Part shown: positions 8,829-17,518 of the stretch, piece after piece | Layout: each line of letters opens with the position of its first letter | Numbering within the stretch: position 1 is the stretch's first letter | Assembly (NCBI GenBank): GCA_965261315.1 | Contig: CBDHDM010000031.1 | Span: 62,001 to 126,000 of the forward strand | Source of the DNA: Endozoicomonas sp965261315 | Lineage (GTDB): Bacteria; Pseudomonadota; Gammaproteobacteria; Pseudomonadales; Endozoicomonadaceae | DNA: 64,000 nt | Reading direction: 5' to 3' | Translations under genes and position numbers: made by a program | Notes under the pieces: generated by a model | The model's database searches: none | What the model saw: the letters and a program-made list of their open reading frames with translations, nothing else | Told to the model about the DNA's origin: nothing

Positions 8829-9590
8829 ATGCCAAAAATCAGTATTTCCATCATCACCAAAAATGCCATGCCCCGTGTTCGGGAAACGCTCGAGTCTGTC
8901 AAGTGGGCTGATGAGATTGTCATCCTTGACTCTGGCAGTTCCGACGATACGGTTGCTGTCTGCAGAGAGTACACTGACAACGTCTATGAAACTGATTGGC
9001 CAGGCTTTGGTATTCAGTTTCAGCGCGGAATGGATAAGTGTTCAGGTGACTGGCTTATTTCCATTGATGCCGATGAAGTCATTACTGATGCATTAAAACA
9101 GGAAATTCTTCAGGCAATAAAAGAAGCACCAGACGGAGTCAATGGTTTCGCCTTTCCAAGATTATCCCATCTTTGTAACCAACCCATTCATCACTGTGGC
9201 TGGAGGCCAGACTATGTACCAAGAGTCTTCCGCAGGGGGTTTGTGAACTATACGCCAGATCTTGTCCATCCAAAACCAGTCATTGATGGAGCTACCAAGA
9301 AACTGAAGAATGACTTGATTCATTACTCGTTCGACTCGATTGCATCACTGCTGGATAAAGCAAATAGCTACTCGACTCTAGGAGCTCAACAACTGTTTGA
9401 CCGGGGAAAACAGGCATCTATTGCCAAGGCAGCTTATAAAGGACTTTGGGCGTTTATTCGTACGTATTTTCTGAGACTCGGTATCCTTGATGGAAAGTAC
9501 GGCTTTATTATTGCCATATCCAATGCTGAAGGCACTTATTATAAATATGCAAAACTGGCGATGAACCAGCAGCAAGAAAGTCCAAAATGA
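8829..9590 (+). CDS. Glycosyltransferase family 2, WaaE/KdtX-like
   Basis: A GT-A transferase of 253 residues from ATG 8829 (an in-frame ATG at 8769 would add 20 unlikely residues). It has ISIITKNAMPRVRETLESVKWADEIVILDSGSSDDT at the start, SIDADEVI as the DXD-type metal site, and a C-terminal YFLRLGILDGKYGFIIAISNAEGTYYKYAKL. This combination is typical of WaaE/KdtX, the lipopolysaccharide inner-core beta-1,4-glucosyltransferase. Its 3' end overlaps the next GT2 gene by four bases (ATGA). The assignment to inner-core heptose glucosylation is by family only. Confidence 0.82.
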   Translation: MPKISISIITKNAMPRVRETLESVKWADEIVILDSGSSDDTVAVCREYTDNVYETDWPGFGIQFQRGMDKCSGDWLISIDADEVITDALKQEILQAIKEAPDGVNGFAFPRLSHLCNQPIHHCGWRPDYVPRVFRRGFVNYTPDLVHPKPVIDGATKKLKNDLIHYSFDSIASLLDKANSYSTLGAQQLFDRGKQASIAKAAYKGLWAFIRTYFLRLGILDGKYGFIIAISNAEGTYYKYAKLAMNQQQESPK

Positions 9591-10384
9591 ATACATCTCT
9601 GATCATCACAACCTATAACTGGCCCCAAGCTCTTGCTGCTGTTTTAACGTCAGTCAGGCATCAGAATCAGCGACCACTTGAAGTTCTGGTAGCTGATGAT
9701 GGCTCATCTAACGATACAAAACAGTTAATCGCAGAATTCGCGAAAAGCTTTCCCTGTCCACTGCATCATATCTGGCAGGAAGATGATGGCTTTAGAGCTG
9801 CAGCCATCCGGAATAAGGCTGCAGCCAAAGCTAAAGGCGAGTTCATCATTTTTATTGATGGTGACACGCTTATCAGACCTGATTTTATCAAAAAACATCA
9901 ACATTTAGCCATGAAAGGTTATTTTTCTGCAGGAAACCGCGTGTTGCTGACCAAAGACTTCACTCAACAGGTGTTATCCGAAAACCTGTCAGTCGGTCAA
10001 TGGCAACCCGGAGCATTTAACAAGCATCAAATTAATCGTCCATGGGCACTCAACACTCTCCCTCTCGGACCATTACGACTGTTGAAAAAAAATCAGTGGA
10101 AAGGGGTTAAAACCTGTAATCTGGGTGTCTGGAAGATAGATTTGGTCGCGGTCAATGGCTTTGATGAGTCTTTTACAGGTTGGGGGTACGAAGACTCTGA
10201 ACTGGCTATCAGACTGCTCAACAAAGGCATTAAACATTTGGACTGCCGCTTTGCTGCGACAGTCATGCATTTATGGCATAAAGAAAATGATCGTTCTCGC
10301 GAACAAGAAAATTTGAGAATGCTAAATGCCGCCATTTCAAGTCACAAAACTGAAGCTATTGTCGGTATAAACCAGTATCTATAA
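9587..10384 (+). CDS. Glycosyltransferase family 2 with C-terminal galactosyltransferase-type domain
   Basis: A 265-residue GT-A enzyme. The donor domain reads SLIITTYNWPQALAAVLTSV...VADDGSSNDTKQLI, with the DXD-like IFIDGDTLIRPDF. The C-terminal part GFDESFTGWGYEDSELAIRLLNKG is the glyco_transf_7C/galactosyltransferase signature, followed by HLWHKEND. Related proteins add sugars to lipid A-core in several gammaproteobacteria. It is the last gene of the plus-strand LPS cluster; the next gene is convergent. Confidence 0.82.
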   Translation: MNTSLIITTYNWPQALAAVLTSVRHQNQRPLEVLVADDGSSNDTKQLIAEFAKSFPCPLHHIWQEDDGFRAAAIRNKAAAKAKGEFIIFIDGDTLIRPDFIKKHQHLAMKGYFSAGNRVLLTKDFTQQVLSENLSVGQWQPGAFNKHQINRPWALNTLPLGPLRLLKKNQWKGVKTCNLGVWKIDLVAVNGFDESFTGWGYEDSELAIRLLNKGIKHLDCRFAATVMHLWHKENDRSREQENLRMLNAAISSHKTEAIVGINQYL

Positions 10385-10390
10385 CCTCCA

Positions 10391-11644
10391 TTATGCTACC
10401 GTGGCAGTATTAGTCGACTCTTTTCTCAAACGTACTGCGGCCCGATCAATCTCATTGATGTCCTTATCCCTGTGACGCTCATGCTCATCCAGGGCTCGTC
10501 GGTAGCCAGTTTCAACCTGTTCAGACGTCAGCTCCCCCTCCGCCGGTAAACCCAGCAAATCCCGGTCTATTCTCTCCTGCTCCTGAGCGCTCTGAACAAG
10601 CTTCAGCTGCAACTCCCGCTTTTTCATGTCCTTCAAATCTCTTTGGGTTACAAATCGATATAATTGCTCCTGAGCGTGCTTAATAAGACTAACTTCACGA
10701 TCAAAGAGTTCTTTTGGCAGCCCTGACTGAGCTTTTTCATTACAACGCACTTCCGCCGCCTCATAAATCTCGTCCTTTGTAACCACCTCTTTATCCTGCT
10801 GGATATCCAGTAGCTGAAACGTGGCATCGATATTCTCGGGAGGAGGCATGGGAAAATAGTTTGAAGACTCTGTGTTACCAGCCAGCCTGTCTCTGACAGG
10901 ACGATTAAAATTATCTTTATGGTAAAGGCGCCCCTCATTCATTTCATGATTGGAGAGAAATAAAAAATCCAGCGCAACTTTGGCACATCCCAAGACTCTC
11001 AAACCAAAAGCAACCCCGGCAGCTACAGCACCCGTTGCAAGTATACTGTGCGGAGACAAGTTAATTAACGCAGAAAAAAAACCGAGAAAACTGCCATAGA
11101 CTCCACCAACCACCATGCGACTGCCAAAATAGGTCAATTTATTTTCATCACAGCGCTCCCCCTGAAAAGGAAGATGTCTGAGCCATCGAAAGCTTAGAAA
11201 ATCACCAAGGACGGGGAGCTTCTCTATCGGAAGCCTGTCCAATAACACAGGTAGGCGATCGGTTGGAAACTGATCGCTTGAGTAATATCGCAGTACAGCC
11301 TCTCCTATCGCTTCACAAGCCATGATAATAATGCCGGTCAGTGCAGATTTAATAATGATGGGTAATGCCATCATACCAACCATAAAGGTAGCGCCAGCCA
11401 TGGCCCAGACAGCAAGGTAACCAGCCCAGTTAAATGCGTCCAGAACATGCCAGAGCGTAGTTTCTACGGCACAGATGACTCTGCTGAAAAGCGACTTGCA
11501 ACGCTCAACAAAAGTAAAAGGTTCTTTTTTAATATAAGTTCCGTCAGGCTGGCTAACAGAGACAGCAGCCGCTTGTACAGGAGGTAGATCATTCAATACA
11601 GGGGGCTGTGGAGCTGGAGGTAGAAGAACAGGTGGTTGATTCAT
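10391..11644 (-). CDS. Unknown membrane protein with proline-rich N-terminus
   Basis: A 417-residue protein that I do not recognise. Residues 1-30 are Pro/Val-rich (MNQPPVLLPPAPQPPVL). Hydrophobic stretches at roughly 72-112 and 178-230 look like two to four membrane segments (MAGATFMVGMMALPIIIKSALT; GSFLGFFSALINLS). The C-terminal 150 residues are charged and helical with likely coiled coil (KDMKKRELQLKLVQSAQEQERIDRDLLG). The layout (disordered head, membrane-associating middle, coiled-coil tail) resembles the 36441-33799 protein. A secreted or host-directed protein is one possibility; no secretion signal is diagnosable. It converges on the LPS cluster. Confidence 0.6.
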   Translation of the reverse strand: MNQPPVLLPPAPQPPVLNDLPPVQAAAVSVSQPDGTYIKKEPFTFVERCKSLFSRVICAVETTLWHVLDAFNWAGYLAVWAMAGATFMVGMMALPIIIKSALTGIIIMACEAIGEAVLRYYSSDQFPTDRLPVLLDRLPIEKLPVLGDFLSFRWLRHLPFQGERCDENKLTYFGSRMVVGGVYGSFLGFFSALINLSPHSILATGAVAAGVAFGLRVLGCAKVALDFLFLSNHEMNEGRLYHKDNFNRPVRDRLAGNTESSNYFPMPPPENIDATFQLLDIQQDKEVVTKDEIYEAAEVRCNEKAQSGLPKELFDREVSLIKHAQEQLYRFVTQRDLKDMKKRELQLKLVQSAQEQERIDRDLLGLPAEGELTSEQVETGYRRALDEHERHRDKDINEIDRAAVRLRKESTNTATVA

Positions 11645-11845
11645 TGGTATTTTTGAGAACCAGTTTTCGCTATTCTTTCCATTACTGCTGCGCGAACCGT
11701 TATAATCTCCTTAACGTGAAGCTAACTATAGATTCACTTTTTCTGTTTGCATGGTCTTTCCATCAATTAAAATTGAGGTAACATTTCCAAGTCTCTTTGC
11801 ACCGCGATAACTAACTGATTATTAAAACAAAGGCAGAGCCTGACT

Positions 11846-12904
11846 ATGATTGTTATTCGCCCCATACATGAGCAGGATCGTGAGGTACTCTGGCAAATCG
11901 CTAACCAGACCGGTGCCGGATTCACCTCCCTGCAACCTAATCGTCCCATGGTAGACAACAAACTGGCATGGGCGCTTACCTCCTTTAACCAGGCTTCCCA
12001 AAAAACGTCTTATAAAAAAGAGGCCTCTGACCCAGAGCATAAAAATGCACTTTATCTGTTTGTAATGGAGGATACACAAACCGGTCAGGTGGTTGGCACT
12101 GCAGGCATTGAGTCTGCTGTCGGACTTGATTCCCCCTGGTATAACTACAAGGTAAGTAAACAGGTTCACGCATCACAGCAGCTCAATGTCTACACCATGG
12201 TGGACACCCTGATGCTCTGCAGTGACCATACCGGCTTTTCAGAACTGTGTACGCTCTTTCTGCTTCCGGACTATCGCCACTCAAAAAATGGCGCATTTCT
12301 TTCAAAGAGCCGCATGATGTTTATGGCAGCATTTCCTGAGCTGTTTGCGGAAGATCTCTTTGCTGAAATGCGTGGCTACTGCGACGATCAGGAGGTTTCG
12401 CCTTTCTGGGAAGCCCTGGGCCGACACTTTTTTGCCGTTGACTTTGCTGAAGCTGACCGGCAATCCACGGTAGATAAAGCGTTTATTGCCGAACTGATGC
12501 CTCGCCACCCTATCTACACCAATTTATTGCCTGATGAGGCCCGGGAGGTCATTGGCATTACCCATGAAAGCACAACGCCTGCCCGGTACCTGCTGGAATC
12601 AGAAGGGTTCCATTACACCGGGTATGTGGATATTTTTGATGCAGGACCACTGCTCGAAGCCAGAGTCAAAGATGTGCGTTCTGTGAGAGATTCCAGACAG
12701 TACAAAGTTAAAATTGTTGACAGTAATACAACGGATCAGCGCCGCTGGTTGATGGCCAATAATGAATTGGAAAACTTTCGCTGCATCATGGGCAACATAT
12801 CCTATGAGGGTCTGGAGTTCGTCAAAATAACAAAAGAGCAGGCTTCAGCCCTTAATCTTGAAGAAGACCAGCTGCTGCGGGTAGTACCTTTATCATCCAG
12901 TTAA
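11846..12904 (+). CDS. astA: Arginine N-succinyltransferase
   Basis: AstA transfers succinate from succinyl-CoA to L-arginine, the first step of the AST catabolic pathway. The 352-residue protein (E. coli about 344) starts MIVIRPIHEQDREVLWQIANQTGAGFTSL, the typical AstA start, and contains CTLFLLPDYRHSKNGAFLSKSRMMFMA and the LLPDEAREVIGITHESTTPA segment. The gene is followed 76 bases later by astD and then astB, so it heads an ast operon. Only one astA copy is seen, unlike the AruF/AruG pair of pseudomonads. Start ATG 11846 is preceded by a weak purine stretch. Confidence 0.93.
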   Translation: MIVIRPIHEQDREVLWQIANQTGAGFTSLQPNRPMVDNKLAWALTSFNQASQKTSYKKEASDPEHKNALYLFVMEDTQTGQVVGTAGIESAVGLDSPWYNYKVSKQVHASQQLNVYTMVDTLMLCSDHTGFSELCTLFLLPDYRHSKNGAFLSKSRMMFMAAFPELFAEDLFAEMRGYCDDQEVSPFWEALGRHFFAVDFAEADRQSTVDKAFIAELMPRHPIYTNLLPDEAREVIGITHESTTPARYLLESEGFHYTGYVDIFDAGPLLEARVKDVRSVRDSRQYKVKIVDSNTTDQRRWLMANNELENFRCIMGNISYEGLEFVKITKEQASALNLEEDQLLRVVPLSSS

Positions 12905-12980
12905 CCTCTGGGAGACTGCCCGAGAATAAACTGCCCTGACGGCTCACGCTTTACAGCAAATGAATAAGAGGGTGAAAATT

Positions 12981-14462
12981 ATGTCAGAAACCAAAGAACA
13001 GCAATGCCTCTTCATCAATGGAGAGTGGCTTAAAGCGAATGGCAAACCCTTTTCATCAGAAAACCCCGGTACAGGAAATGTACTCTGGCAGGGCGCCAGC
13101 GCAACCAAAGAGCAAGTGGATCAGGCGATAAAGGCTGCCCGCGAAGCCAGTTATCAGTGGGCTTTTCGTTCCTTCTCAGAACGAGAATCCATCGTAAAGG
13201 CTTTTGCAAACGAGCTTGAGCAGAATAAGGAGCCACTGTCAGAAATCATTGCCAGTGAAACCGGCAAGCCTCTCTGGGAAGCCAGAACCGAAGCCGCCGC
13301 CATGGCTGGTAAAATCGCGATATCAATAAAAGCCTACCATGAGCGTACCGGTACTGTTGAAAACTCGATGCCTGTGGGAAAAGCGGTCATTCGTCATAAA
13401 CCGCACGGTGTTGTTGCGGTGTTTGGTCCCTACAACTTTCCAGGCCACCTCCCCAATGGACATATTGTTCCCGCACTTCTGGCCGGTAATACTGTGGTTT
13501 TCAAACCCAGTGAACTGACACCTGCCGTGGCTGAATACACAGTAAAACTCTGGCAACAGGCAGGCCTTCCTGACGGAGTTCTTAACCTGATTCAGGGAGA
13601 AAAAGAGACGGGCATTGCACTGGCTGGACACCCCGACCTTGATGGTCTCTTTTTCACCGGCAGTTCGAACACCGGAAAAATGATCCACCAGCAATACGGT
13701 GGACAACCCGGAAAAATCCTTGCCCTGGAAATGGGGGGCAACAACCCGCTGATTGTCACAGAGATGGCAGATATCAAAGCTGTGGTACACGACACAATTC
13801 ACTCAGCATTTATTACTGCCGGTCAGCGTTGTACCTGTGCCCGCCGCCTTTTTGTTCCTGCGACTCCCTGGGGAGACCAGTTTGTTGATGCACTCTCTGC
13901 AGCTACAGCCAAAATCAAAGTAGGCCAATGGGATGATCACGAAGCGCCCTTTATGGGAGCGCTTATCTCTGAAGTGGCAGCCAAACAAATACTGGCAGCC
14001 CAGGAAACACTGCAAAACCTGGGAGGCATAAGCCTGCTTCCATCAACACACCTTCAAACCGGAACCGGATTAGTATCTCCGGGTATTATTGATGTGACTG
14101 ATATCAAAGACCGCCCTGATGAAGAATACTTTGGTCCACTATTACAGGTGATTCGCTACAATAATTTTGAAGATGCCGTTGCAGAAGCCAATAACACACG
14201 CTTTGGCCTCTCTGCCGGACTGTTCAGTGAAGCACCAGAGCAATACCAGTACTTTTTACAGAGAATACGTGCGGGTATCGTCAACTGGAACCGCCCGATC
14301 ACCGGGGCCAGCAGTGCCGCTCCGTTTGGAGGCCCCGGTGACAGTGGAAACCACCGCCCCAGTGCCTACTTTGCAGCAGACTACTGTGCTTACCCGGTGG
14401 CCAGTGTCGAGTCGGAATCACTGTGTATGCCAAAAGAGCTCGCTCCCGGGCTGGATTTATAA
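12981..14462 (+). CDS. astD: N-succinylglutamate 5-semialdehyde dehydrogenase
   Basis: AstD oxidises N-succinylglutamate semialdehyde to N-succinylglutamate with NAD+. It is a full-length ALDH: NAD-binding FGPYNFPGHLPNGHIVPALLAGN, the FTGSSNTGK loop, the glutamate region LALEMGGNNP, and catalytic cysteine C284 in TAGQRCTCARR (numbering from ATG 12981). I prefer ATG 12981 (MSETKEQ), which has a GAGGGTGAAA stretch just upstream; an in-frame ATG at 12960 would add seven residues. It is the second gene of the astA-astD-astB block. Confidence 0.92.
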   Translation: MSETKEQQCLFINGEWLKANGKPFSSENPGTGNVLWQGASATKEQVDQAIKAAREASYQWAFRSFSERESIVKAFANELEQNKEPLSEIIASETGKPLWEARTEAAAMAGKIAISIKAYHERTGTVENSMPVGKAVIRHKPHGVVAVFGPYNFPGHLPNGHIVPALLAGNTVVFKPSELTPAVAEYTVKLWQQAGLPDGVLNLIQGEKETGIALAGHPDLDGLFFTGSSNTGKMIHQQYGGQPGKILALEMGGNNPLIVTEMADIKAVVHDTIHSAFITAGQRCTCARRLFVPATPWGDQFVDALSAATAKIKVGQWDDHEAPFMGALISEVAAKQILAAQETLQNLGGISLLPSTHLQTGTGLVSPGIIDVTDIKDRPDEEYFGPLLQVIRYNNFEDAVAEANNTRFGLSAGLFSEAPEQYQYFLQRIRAGIVNWNRPITGASSAAPFGGPGDSGNHRPSAYFAADYCAYPVASVESESLCMPKELAPGLDL

Positions 14463-14502
14463 AGTACTCCTAAGCGTTGAACCGATGATGAAGATGTAAA
14501 TA

Positions 14503-15843
14503 ATGAGAACAATAGAAGCAAACTTTGATGGACTGGTTGGTCCTACCCACAACTATGCAGGCTTATCCCGTGGGAATAAGGCCTCAATCAATCATGCGGG
14601 CAATGCAGCCAACCCCAGGAAAGCGGCATTGCAGGGTCTGGAAAAAATGAAGGCGCTCAGTGAGTTGGGCTTTGTTCAGGGTGTGCTTGCTCCCCAGGAG
14701 CGCCCGGACATTGCTATGCTCAGAAGACTGGGCTATACAGGCAGTGACTCCCGAGTGCTTTCAGATGCAGCACGGAATATGCCTGCCGTACTGGCTGCCT
14801 GCTGCTCAGCTTCCAGCATGTGGACTGCCAATGCCGCCACTATTTCACCCAGTGCTGATTCTGCTGATGGCAAAGTGCACTTCACTCCTGCAAATTTAAT
14901 CAACAAGTTTCACCGCTCCATTGAGCATGAAGTAACAGGAAAAATACTGAAATCGACGTTTAATAACCCAGTCCACTTTGTCCACCATCAGGCCCTGCCA
15001 TCCACCGAATACTTTGGCGATGAAGGTGCCGCAAACCATACCCGCTTCTGTCATGAGTATGGAGAGCAGGGCGTTGAGTTCTTCGTTTACGGTAAAGAAG
15101 CCTTTAATCCACAGGGCACATCACCGCAGAAATACCCTGCCCGCCAGAGTCTTGAAGCCAGTCAGGCTATTGCCCGGTTACACCAGCTAAGTCCGGATAA
15201 AGTGGTATTTGCGCAGCAAAACCCTGCGGTAATCGATCAGGGTGTTTTTCATAATGATGTAATCGCTGTCGGCCACCGCAATCTGTTGTTCTGCCACGAG
15301 CAGGCATTTCTGAATCAGGCTTCTGTATATGAGTCATTGAGAAAGGCTTATGGAGCACAGGACTTCCATATTGTTGAAGCAACGGATCAACAGGTTTCGG
15401 TAGCGCAGGCTGTAGGTACCTATCTGTTCAATAGCCAACTGCTATCGCTTGATAGTGGCGGAACAATGATTGTTGTCCCTTCAGAGTGTAAAAGGGAGCC
15501 TGCAGTCTGGAGCTACCTGCAAAGTCTGGTCAACGATTCAAAATGCCCAATTACGGATCTCAAGGTTTTTGATCTTCGCCAGAGCATGAACAATGGCGGT
15601 GGCCCAGCCTGTCTGAGGTTACGAGTTGTCTTGAATGATCAGGAACTGGCGGCTACCAACCAGAGCTGCCTGATAAACGACAAACTCTTTTCAACCCTCA
15701 GCAACTGGATTAATAAACATTACCGTGACCAGTTGTCCGAAAAGGATCTGTCTGATCCATTACTGTTGACTGAATCCCGGGCGGCCCTGGACGAACTGAC
15801 AGGAATTCTTAACCTGGGTTCTGTTTATCCATTTCAGAATTAA
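14503..15843 (+). CDS. astB: N-succinylarginine dihydrolase
   Basis: AstB hydrolyses N-succinylarginine to N-succinylornithine, ammonia and CO2. The 446-residue protein has the amidinotransferase-fold family features: the start EANFDGLVGPTHNYAGLS, the NNPVHFVHHQALPSTEYFGDEGAANH core, QNPAVIDQGVFHNDVIAVGH, and the catalytic cysteine C370 in NGGGPACLRLR. Length equals the E. coli enzyme (447). It is 40 bases downstream of astD. Neither astC nor astE, the other pathway genes, is found nearby; the downstream DNA carries a transposase remnant. Confidence 0.93.
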   Translation: MRTIEANFDGLVGPTHNYAGLSRGNKASINHAGNAANPRKAALQGLEKMKALSELGFVQGVLAPQERPDIAMLRRLGYTGSDSRVLSDAARNMPAVLAACCSASSMWTANAATISPSADSADGKVHFTPANLINKFHRSIEHEVTGKILKSTFNNPVHFVHHQALPSTEYFGDEGAANHTRFCHEYGEQGVEFFVYGKEAFNPQGTSPQKYPARQSLEASQAIARLHQLSPDKVVFAQQNPAVIDQGVFHNDVIAVGHRNLLFCHEQAFLNQASVYESLRKAYGAQDFHIVEATDQQVSVAQAVGTYLFNSQLLSLDSGGTMIVVPSECKREPAVWSYLQSLVNDSKCPITDLKVFDLRQSMNNGGGPACLRLRVVLNDQELAATNQSCLINDKLFSTLSNWINKHYRDQLSEKDLSDPLLLTESRAALDELTGILNLGSVYPFQN

Positions 15844-16716
15844 TAATATCCATCAAATACCTTTTTATCTTTTGCTATTTATGGATGAACCAACCCGCTC
15901 CGTATTAAGACAGAGTTCCAGATTACTTTGCAGACATACTGAACACTGAAAACACAAGAATACTGAGAGTCTATGTTGTATCCAGCATAAGCGTTTTCAG
16001 GCGGATACTCTTTCCTGCGATTATTGCTGTTAACAGTTCAGTATGAGATTTATTGATGGGGACACCATTGACGAACCTGTTGAATTATGGGTTCCGGCAT
16101 AAAAGGAAGTACTTCCTTCTTACCCGGTTTCACCAGACAGCAAGCCAGCAGCTGATGGTAGTACTGGGGACTTTCTCAACGGCATAAAGGGCTTTCAGGT
16201 TATGGAGCTTATCAGCATCATTCAGGCAGTCCTGGTCAAACTTAAGCAACGATGGATATTTCAGGTGCATGACGGCAAGGCCGCACATGACAGCATCATG
16301 CAGAGAGATTTTCTCATGGTTGTTTTTTGGTCGAAAATCCGGAATCTTTGCGGCCTCTTTTGAGACCAGCGTGATCAATTTTTCCGCAAGCGCTTTTTTA
16401 TTTGAAGGATGCACAGTAATACGACAATTACAGGAATAGCTACTTCCCCTCTAACCCTTGGTATTATTGATGGTAATCAACTTATCGGGAATTGCTGGCA
16501 ATGAGTGGTGGGCTGTCAATTAAAGTACTAAGTGTGATCTGGGTTGAAAGTTCAAACTTGTATTGACAGCTCTGGGGAAAAGTACATAATGGTGCGGTTT
16601 TTATGGAATAGAGTTTTACCATTACTGGGTAACATATTGTTTCTACAAGTTTCTTAGATCGAATATCCGGCGCTTTCAGTACTTGAAAAAACCGTGGATT
16701 TGATGTTTGGGAGAGG
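15844..16716. other. Gene-poor stretch between astB and the tRNA promoter
   Basis: Apart from the transposase remnant (15971-16414) I see no supportable gene here. The region 16415-16716 has short open frames on the minus strand without recognisable products, so it is best read as non-coding DNA upstream of the tRNA promoter. A broken end of a former ast operon is possible, but no astE-like residues can be detected. Confidence 0.5.
15971..16414 (-). pseudogene. Internally deleted transposase remnant, copy A (ISNCY-like)
   Basis: The minus strand encodes a transposase N-terminus from ATG 16414 (NNHEKISLHDAVMCGLAVMHLKYPSLLKFDQD, then LHNLKALYAVEKVP), a pattern known from unclassified (ISNCY) DDE transposases. 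It then jumps to QLLACCLVKPGKKEVLPFMPEP and again to FVNGVPINKSHTELLTAIIAGK, ending at TAG 15971-15973. Most of the catalytic core is missing through two internal deletions. Copies B (59536-59906) and C (62452-62798) in this window hold the missing pieces. The family name is tentative. Confidence 0.75.
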
Positions 16717-16745
16717 TTGTCAGGCGGCTCTTGCCGCAGTATACT
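16717..16745 (+). promoter_or_regulatory. Sigma-70 promoter for the initiator tRNA/rimP-nusA-infB transcript
   Basis: TTGTCA (16717-16722), a 17-base spacer, then TATACT (16740-16745). Each hexamer is one base from consensus and the spacing is ideal. Transcription would start near 16752, a few bases before the tRNA. Confidence 0.75.
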
Positions 16746-16759
16746 GATGAACACTTTGA

Positions 16760-16836
<77 letters not shown>

Positions 16837-16844
16837 AACCCATG

Positions 16845-16870
16845 AAAACCCCCGTTGAGGGGTTTTTTAT
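16845..16870 (+). terminator. Intrinsic terminator after initiator tRNA
   Basis: AAAACCCC and GGGGTTTT form a stem around CGTTGA, followed by a short T run (16845-16870). It probably ends most tRNA transcripts, with read-through into rimP. Confidence 0.7.
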
Positions 16871-16969
16871 TAGGTAGCGAGTAATTGATGTGTGATGGCC
16901 GATCTGGTCATTGTGCAAATGTATGGGGCTTTATAGCCCTTTTTTTGTTTTTTCAGCAGGTATTCAGTC

Positions 16970-17428
16970 GTGGCAGGTAAGCAGTCGCAGCTGGAGGCAC
17001 TTATCGAGCCGATCGTGGAGTCGCTTGATTACCGTCTCTGGGGTATTGAGTTTGTTTCCCGTGGGCGGAATTCACTGCTTCGGGTTTTTATCGATGCAGA
17101 GAATGGCATTGCTCTGGATGATTGTGAAAAAGTCAGTCGCCAGGTGAGTGCTGTTATGGATGTAGAAGACCCAATTGCGGATGAATATACCCTGGAAGTA
17201 TCTTCTCCGGGATTGGACAGGCCGCTGTTTCGGCTTGAGCAGTATGAGATGATGGCTGGTCATATGGTCAGTTTGCGCCTGAGAGTGCCTTTTGAAGGCC
17301 GTAGAAAGTATCGGGGCATCATCAAGGGAATTGAAGATCAGGATGTCGTTATAGAGGCCGATGGCCATGAGCTTCTGCTGCCTGTCGAGAGTATCGAGAA
17401 GGCGCAGGTGATACCACAGTTCGACTGA
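16970..17428 (+). CDS. rimP: Ribosome maturation factor RimP
   Basis: RimP assists maturation of the 30S subunit. The 152-residue protein matches the family in length and order: an N-terminal alpha-beta domain (LEALIEPIVESLDYRLWGIEFVSRG), LRVFIDAENGIALDDCEKVSRQVSAVMDVEDPI, the highly conserved YTLEVSSPGLDRPLF near residue 72, and a C-terminal SH3-like domain. The start is GTG 16970 preceded by CAGCAGG. It is the first protein gene after initiator tRNA, upstream of nusA. Confidence 0.95.
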   Translation: MAGKQSQLEALIEPIVESLDYRLWGIEFVSRGRNSLLRVFIDAENGIALDDCEKVSRQVSAVMDVEDPIADEYTLEVSSPGLDRPLFRLEQYEMMAGHMVSLRLRVPFEGRRKYRGIIKGIEDQDVVIEADGHELLLPVESIEKAQVIPQFD

Positions 17429-17518
17429 ATTATCCTTCAGGCTGGGCGGATATCCCGGTTAGCGGCCAGGGGTGTGTTGGCGTAGGCATGGACTGGTTCA
17501 GCATAGGCGAGGCAGAGT

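Noticed and set aside
11701..11706. TATAAT upstream of astA as its promoter
   Set aside because: The -10 is perfect, but no acceptable -35 lies 16-18 bases upstream; it is left uncalled.
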